Origin: Bacteroidota bacterium
GTDB lineage: Bacteria > Bacteroidota > Bacteroidia > Bacteroidales > VadinHA17
Length of the DNA stretch: 9,410 bases
Direction: 5' to 3'
NCBI GenBank assembly: GCA_030631445.1
Contig: DAOVLD010000048.1
Location: forward strand, 1-9,410
Shown here piece after piece: positions 6,400 to 9,410 of this stretch (position 1 is its first letter; each line of letters starts with the position of its first letter). The translations under genes and the position numbers were made by a program. Below the pieces are notes generated by a model, which worked only from the letters and a program-made list of their open reading frames with translations, did no database searches and was not told where the DNA came from.

Positions 6400-6864
6400 C
6401 TATTTACCAGAAACCAATAAGAGAACTGAAACAAATATCCCAATTCCCAGCCAAATCATATTATTATCAGATTGTTTTTCGTGATATTTTAATAACGTAT
6501 TTCTTATTTTGTTTTGAGTATATTTAGGATTTTTAGGATCGTACTCAATATGATCATATCCATAATATAATCCACCATATTTTCTACTTAAACCTTTTTC
6601 TATTACTAAAATTAATGGTCTTTTTAATGCCTTGAAAAATCCCATTTCTTCTCTAACAAAACCCGAATTGAATCCATTTCTTGTTAAAAAAACCGCTCCA
6701 ACATTACAGGCACGAATCATTCTTTCAATCTTTTGACTGGTGGTTTTTTCTATATCAATATTGTGTTCGGCAAATCCAAATTTAAAACCGTAACTTCCAA
6801 GATGACGACAAATATTATTAAAGGTTTTTTTATCCTTTAATGAATGGCTGACAAATATTTTCAT
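6400..6864 (-). CDS. TIR-like domain protein with C-terminal membrane anchor
   Basis: This 154-residue protein starts directly with a TIR-type fold. MKIFVSHSLKDKKTFNNICR is the typical first strand and helix, RACNVGAVFLTRNGF (51-65) fits the central strand, and NSGFVREEMGFFKAL (66-80) carries Glu72 and Glu73 where TIR enzymes place the catalytic glutamate after the S-x-x-V element. LILVIEKG (84-91) is a further strand. Many bacterial TIR proteins cleave NAD or make cyclic ADP-ribose signals in anti-phage defence. The C-terminus has a charged linker (KYHEKQSDNN) and one hydrophobic helix (about 136-151, MIWLGIGIFVSVLLLV), so the domain is probably cytosolic and tethered to the inner membrane. 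The short size leaves no room for a separate sensor. An in-frame stop just upstream supports this start. NADase activity is inferred from fold only; a TIR scaffold or DUF1863-type (ThsB-like) relative is also possible. Confidence 0.75.
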   Translation of the reverse strand: MKIFVSHSLKDKKTFNNICRHLGSYGFKFGFAEHNIDIEKTTSQKIERMIRACNVGAVFLTRNGFNSGFVREEMGFFKALKRPLILVIEKGLSRKYGGLYYGYDHIEYDPKNPKYTQNKIRNTLLKYHEKQSDNNMIWLGIGIFVSVLLLVSGK

Positions 6865-7086
6865 AATTATTTATTTAATATTTCTAAATTACTATCACCA
6901 AAAATAAATTTGAGTACCTGGTCTTTTTTGTCGTGTGTTAATTCTATTTGAATGTTATTAAAAAAAACTTTCGTAACAATTCTACAATACTATTGTTTTC
7001 TTTATTATTGTAATACCAAATTAATACATTTTTAATCCAAGATCAAAAAAAAATGAGTAATAAAAACAATTGATCATCCATCCGAA

Positions 7087-7290
7087 ACAAAAAAACCCAC
7101 AAACGAATCTGTGAATTATAAAACGGGGGAGGAAGTCCCTCGGAGGTTATTAAAAATAATGACGAATTATAGAACAAACAAGGGTAGGAGGCACCTGGTT
7201 CCAGGTTACCGGTGTCCGGTTTAGGACCTTTGGCATTCTTTCAGCTTAATAAACCCTGATCACCGTAAGGAAGGCTTATCAACCTAATTA
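7087..7290 (-). ncRNA. Candidate small structured RNA, about 200 nt (possibly 6S-like)
   Basis: GC-rich blocks stand out from AT-rich flanks and can be nested as a rod. GGTTATTAA (7145-7153) pairs with TTAATAAACC (7246-7255, one bulge). Inside that, CAAGGGT (7179-7185) pairs with ACCTTTG (7226-7232, one mismatch), and inside that is the perfect hairpin ACCTGG TT CCAGGT (7193-7206). The strand is set by the terminator at 7089-7115, which works only in minus-strand RNA. A length near 200 nt, a long interrupted rod and a 3' terminator are features of 6S RNA, which binds RNA polymerase, and of the Bacteroidales-1 motif reported as a likely 6S form. I cannot confirm identity without a covariance model. 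The 5' end (near 7290) is a guess, and no promoter consensus was found. Confidence 0.5.
7089..7115 (-). terminator. Intrinsic terminator with TTCG loop, minus strand
   Basis: Read on the minus strand, CACAGA, TTCG and TTTGTG form a stem-loop extended by two G-U pairs, followed by a run of seven T. The stem needs G-U wobbles on this strand that would be A-C mismatches in plus-strand RNA, and the T tract is also on this side, so the direction is clear. It must end a transcript that comes from the right, where no protein gene exists. This is the best evidence for a small RNA gene here. Confidence 0.7.
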
Positions 7291-7300
7291 GCTTTTAAAA

Positions 7301-7344
7301 TAATTACGTTATTAATAACGTAATTAATGCCGTTATTAATAACG
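7301..7344. promoter_or_regulatory. Two tandem palindromes sharing CGTTATTAATAACG
   Basis: The first is a perfect 26-bp palindrome (7301-7326) whose half is TAATTACGTTATT. The second (7331-7344) repeats its 14-bp centre, CGTTATTAATAACG, 24 bp further on. They lie just upstream of the expected 5' end of the minus-strand small RNA, so they could be operators for it; a third related sequence, GTTATT AAC AATAAC, occurs at 7515-7529. Protein binding is inferred. Confidence 0.5.
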
Positions 7345-7525
7345 TTATTCTTCGAAATTATGCTTGTAAGTAATTGTATATCAATATATTATAGGCTTAT
7401 TGATTGCCAGGTTGATGTCCAGGGATGTATATAGGGTTATATATATGGTTAAAAGAGTTCTATTTAACATAATAATAGATTTCTACAAAGTTTTAAAGGT
7501 GCGGTAGGGCATTGTTATTAACAAT

Positions 7526-7580
7526 AACGCCGGATGTAACGGTTGTGGTTCTAATTAAAACCGGCAGTTCCGGCGTTTTT
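7526..7580 (+). terminator. Possible T-tailed stem-loop on the plus strand
   Basis: AACGCCGGA (7526-7534) pairs perfectly with TCCGGCGTT (7569-7577), and five T follow the G at 7575. A smaller GGTT/AACC stem fits within the loop. The 34-nt loop is long for an intrinsic terminator, and no plus-strand gene lies upstream, so it may instead be the first stem of the hairpin cluster that follows. Confidence 0.35.
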
Positions 7581-7596
7581 CGCATATATACTGATT

Positions 7597-7625
7597 CCCC
7601 GGGTTTCGCTTCGCTTCACCCGGGG
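7597..7625. repeat. GC-rich REP-like hairpin with TTCGC repeats in the loop
   Basis: CCCCGGGT and ACCCGGGG form a perfect 8-bp stem around a 13-nt loop made of TTCGC, TTCGC and TTC. The strong GC content contrasts with its surroundings. Such hairpins recur between genes in many Bacteroidota, so it probably belongs to a dispersed repeat family; there is only one copy in this window. Confidence 0.5.
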
Positions 7626-7631
7626 CTAATG

Positions 7632-7654
7632 CTTACGCACCCTTGGTGCTTAAG
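7632..7654. other. Hairpin following the REP-like stem
   Basis: CTTACGCACC and GGTGCTTAAG pair over 10 bp with one mismatch around a CTT loop. A further 6-bp stem TTCAAA/TTTGAA (7658-7675) follows. With the preceding GC-rich hairpin they make a row of stems with nearly no spacing, consistent with one composite repeat element. Confidence 0.4.
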
Positions 7655-7770
7655 AAATTCAAATTACAGTTTGAAACTTTAATATTTACGTGTTTGAATT
7701 ATTTCGGTTGTTGCATTGCGGAAAACAGGAAACAAATCAACAACTTAACGTATAGACGAATTTTCAAACC

Positions 7771-7924
7771 ATGGGTCAGGCTAATTTCAAATATTCAGGT
7801 CTCGTTGAGTTAAGTGATCAAAATAATATAATTCTTAATGGGCAAGGATATGTGAAAGGAAAGAATTTGTCTCATTGAGTCTGAAAATATCATAATCGGT
7901 AGTGTTGGCAAAGCTGATGAATAA
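7771..7924 (+). pseudogene. Possible frameshifted small gene remnant
   Basis: An ATG at 7771 opens a 35-residue frame that reads like protein (GLVELSDQNNIILNGQGYV, then KGKNLSH) and stops at 7876-7878. A second frame, shifted by one base, continues with ESENIIIGSVGKADE and stops at 7922-7924. Joined near 7870-7877 they would give about 50 residues of even, hydrophilic, beta-like character. I do not recognise a family. No promoter or ribosome site is evident. It ends 8 bp before the branched inverted-repeat element. The reading is tentative: short chance frames can look like this. Confidence 0.28.
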
Positions 7925-7932
7925 ATCCAATC

Positions 7933-8028
7933 GGGAATTTGCTTTAACATAACATCTGTGCCGTTATGTGACTGAAGCCACATAACTGATGTTATGTTAA
8001 CCACGCTGATGCGTGGTCGCAAATTCCC
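7933..8028. repeat. 96-bp inverted-repeat element predicted to fold as a three-way junction
   Basis: The ends GGGAATTTGC (7933-7942) and GCAAATTCCC (8019-8028) are perfect 10-bp inverted repeats. Between them lie two arms. Arm 1 pairs TTAACATAACATC (7944-7956) with its complement at 7988-8000, and continues inside with GTTATGTG (7963-7970) and CACATAAC (7979-7986) around an 8-nt loop. Arm 2 is ACCACGC TGAT GCGTGGT (8000-8017). Nearly every base is used. It could be a cruciform/MITE-like or REP-related DNA element, or a structured RNA. No transposase is present in the window. Confidence 0.7.
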
Positions 8029-8055
8029 TGCAAAAAGCCTATAATAAATATTATG
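7986..8055 (+). repeat. Structured dispersed repeat, copy B
   Basis: This overlaps the right half of the branched element and continues to a small hairpin (TATAAT, loop AAAT, ATTATG). It matches 4774-4841 in the same orientation, with AAATTCCCTGCAAAA (8021-8035) identical in both. Copies A and B are about 3.2 kb apart and bracket the TIR/HNH gene group. Confidence 0.6.
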
Positions 8056-8076
8056 TTAAATAGAAAATATATGAAT

Positions 8077-8107
8077 AAAGGGGAGCAAATATTTCATACT
8101 CCCCTTT
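8077..8107 (-). terminator. Terminator of the TPR protein gene
   Basis: AAAGGGGAG (8077-8085) and CTCCCCTTT (8099-8107) make a perfect 9-bp stem with a 13-nt loop, starting 17 bp after the TPR gene stop. The T run is longer on the plus strand (five T) than on the minus strand (three T), so it may work in both directions and also stop transcripts arriving from the noncoding region. Confidence 0.75.
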
Positions 8108-8123
8108 TTCTATCTATTTAAAA

Positions 8124-9278
8124 TTATTCTGTTCCTTTTGCTTCACTAAGCTTCTTCACTATTACTTCATGTTTTTCCATCATCTGCATACGATAATAGA
8201 GAATTTTTAATGTTTCCATTGTTGCTATATCATCCGGATTAAGTTCATGCGCTTTTTCAATGTAAGGTAAAGCTTTTGCAAACTGATCCTCTGCAGCTTT
8301 TTTTGCTTTCTCGTACTCCTCATTATCCATTATCGCATTGGCTATTTCAACCATCGTAACACCTTTATTAAATAAAAGAGCCCCTATATTGTATTGTGTG
8401 TCAAAATATACCGGATCAAGCTCAACTGCTTTCAGATATGCTTTCATTGCTTTCTCCGGTTCATTTGCTTTATCATATAAAACACCTTCTGCATGATAGT
8501 ATGTTGCATTTTCAGGATCATTCTCCTTGGCAATCGTAAGATATTCAAGTGCCTGCTCATTTTTGCCTGATGTGAGATAATAATTAACCAGGTGAACCAG
8601 AACAGCTTCATTCCCGGGAAATGCTTCGAACGCTTCCTGAAGAATTACGACAGCATTTGTTGAATCCTCATTTTCCAGATAACAGTTCTTGAGAAGAAGA
8701 TAGAGATCCGGACCGCCATATCCTAATTCCTTGCATGTTTTGAAATGCGTAATGGCTTTGTCGTACATCTCGCCGTTATAACCAGCTAAACCGGCATTAT
8801 ATATTATGCTTGTATCAGCTGCACCGCCAAAAATATCATTCTCCCCTATTTTCAAAGCAAATTCAAATGCATCCAATGCTGAAGGATAATCCTTTGTCTG
8901 GAATCCCTCAATGCCTTTATTTATAACAGAATTTGATAATAACGGTAGCTGCATATTAACCGCATTATTCATTTTCTCATCCAACTCAATGGCTTTCAGA
9001 TAATTTTCATAAGCTATTTTGAAAGGATTATCAAATAACTTTTTGAACTCTTCATTTTCTGAAACCCCTGCTGCCTGGGCAAGTTTTCCATATACAAAAT
9101 ATGTATTTCCCCAGTCTTTACTTTTTTCATCCTGCAGAGCCATATCAAGTTTTGTCTTAGCTTCTTTCAATTCATTCTTATCGATATGAATTTCAGCCTG
9201 TTTGACATACTTCTTCTGAGCTGTTACGCCAAGAACCAGGATTACACTCATTAAAATAGTAAGAATAATTCGTTTCAT
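8124..9278 (-). CDS. Secreted tetratricopeptide repeat (TPR) protein
   Basis: This 384-residue protein begins with a clear signal peptide (MKRIILTILMSVILVLGVTA, cleavage expected before Gln21), so it should be exported to the periplasm; no lipobox cysteine is present. The rest is helical repeats. Good TPR units are at about 123-150 (FQTKDYPSALDAFEFALKIG), 157-186 (NAGLAGYNGEMYDKAITHF), 191-222, 225-256 and 259-290 (AEGVLYDKANEPEKAMKAYL, then KAVELDP), followed by a partial pair around 292-348 with a longer acidic insert. TPR arrays bind other proteins; no catalytic domain is attached. Related periplasmic TPR proteins are common in Bacteroidota but most have no assigned role. The gene ends at a strong stem-loop. 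The 132 bp upstream are AT-rich with a T-rich tract and no complete promoter consensus. The class is firm; the partner is unknown. Confidence 0.88.
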   Translation of the reverse strand: MKRIILTILMSVILVLGVTAQKKYVKQAEIHIDKNELKEAKTKLDMALQDEKSKDWGNTYFVYGKLAQAAGVSENEEFKKLFDNPFKIAYENYLKAIELDEKMNNAVNMQLPLLSNSVINKGIEGFQTKDYPSALDAFEFALKIGENDIFGGAADTSIIYNAGLAGYNGEMYDKAITHFKTCKELGYGGPDLYLLLKNCYLENEDSTNAVVILQEAFEAFPGNEAVLVHLVNYYLTSGKNEQALEYLTIAKENDPENATYYHAEGVLYDKANEPEKAMKAYLKAVELDPVYFDTQYNIGALLFNKGVTMVEIANAIMDNEEYEKAKKAAEDQFAKALPYIEKAHELNPDDIATMETLKILYYRMQMMEKHEVIVKKLSEAKGTE

Positions 9279-9410
9279 TTTGTTTTCGGTTTTAAGTTCT
9301 AAAGTATTAAGTTTTTACAATTTTATTATTTTTTTTTATTAATCACTAATTTCCTCGTTTAAAATTTTGTAATTCTATATCTATCCGCCTGTGTTTATCC
9401 ATCATTTTTA

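Larger units (their letters stand above)
6865..8123. other. 1.26-kb structured noncoding region
   Basis: No intact gene is convincing here. The first 220 bp (6865-7086) are AT-rich and presumably hold the TIR gene promoter, though I see no complete -33/-7 pair. Then come a probable minus-strand small RNA (7087-7290), tandem palindromes (7301-7344), and a short hairpin ATCAATA/TATTGAT (7380-7404). These are followed by a cluster of four stems (7526-7675), a possible broken small gene (7771-7924), a branched inverted-repeat element (7933-8028), repeat copy B (7986-8055) and the terminator of the TPR gene (8077-8107). The GC-rich islands in this AT-rich background mark structured segments. Confidence 0.7.

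Noticed and set aside
7125..7280. RNase P RNA, suggested by GGAGGAAGTCC
   Set aside because: The region is far too short for bacterial RNase P RNA, the other conserved regions are absent, and the terminator points to the opposite strand.
7501..7700. CRISPR array
   Set aside because: The repeats are different hairpins without a constant unit or regular spacers.
7944..8000. Integron attC site, suggested by GTTATGTG/CACATAAC
   Set aside because: The boxes do not fit GTTRRRY and RYYYAAC, the fold is a branched junction, and no integrase is present.
7810..8022. Minus-strand open frame of 70 codons
   Set aside because: Its first third is made entirely of the branched inverted-repeat element, and the rest is antisense to the possible broken gene; no recognisable protein features.
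9346..9410. Open minus-strand frame to the right edge (ends ELQNFKRGN, stop TAG)
   Set aside because: About 20 open codons is within chance for one of three frames, and the stretch has no recognisable motif. It could be the end of an upstream gene, but this cannot be supported.

Overview
The window reads as chromosomal DNA from a member of the Bacteroidota, probably Bacteroidales or a close relative. The support is indirect: AT-rich intergenic DNA, genes without clear Shine-Dalgarno sites, a promoter that fits the Bacteroidota -33/-7 pattern (TTTG, 20 bp, TAnnTTTG), and a SpoIIE-type phosphatase with the SIRYAESIQNAILP linker common in that phylum. No species can be named from the sequence.

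Left side (1-2504). The 3' part of a SpoIIE/PP2C-type serine phosphatase gene runs off the left edge. It converges, with a 3-bp gap, on a small VTT/DedA-like membrane protein gene on the minus strand. Upstream of that, on the same strand, is a radical SAM enzyme gene with a CX4CX2C cluster.

Centre left (2505-5174). A tight plus-strand operon holds an XRE repressor (HipB-like), a full-length HipA-type Ser/Thr kinase, and a 116-residue protein of unknown family. The gaps between them are 5 and 6 bp. The promoter spacer is filled by the second of two related operator-like sites, which suggests HipB autorepression. The 434 bp after the operon hold hairpins and one copy of a structured repeat.

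Centre right (5175-6864). Three minus-strand genes form a likely defence-type group: a TIR-like protein with a C-terminal membrane anchor, an HNH nuclease, and a 112-residue protein whose start lies inside the nuclease gene. Their grouping and domain types suggest anti-phage or other conflict functions, but this is inference.

Noncoding region (6865-8123). This 1.26-kb stretch has no convincing intact gene but is rich in structure: a probable minus-strand small RNA of about 200 nt ending in an intrinsic terminator (a 6S-like RNA is one possibility), two tandem palindromes next to its 5' side, a cluster of GC-rich hairpins, a possible frameshifted small gene, and a 96-bp element predicted to fold as a three-way junction. 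The right half of that element matches the repeat after the hip operon, so the TIR/HNH block lies between two direct copies.

Right side (8124-9410). A secreted TPR protein gene on the minus strand ends at a strong hairpin terminator. This, the left-hand genes and possibly the small RNA look like ordinary chromosome; the hip operon and the TIR/HNH group look accessory.
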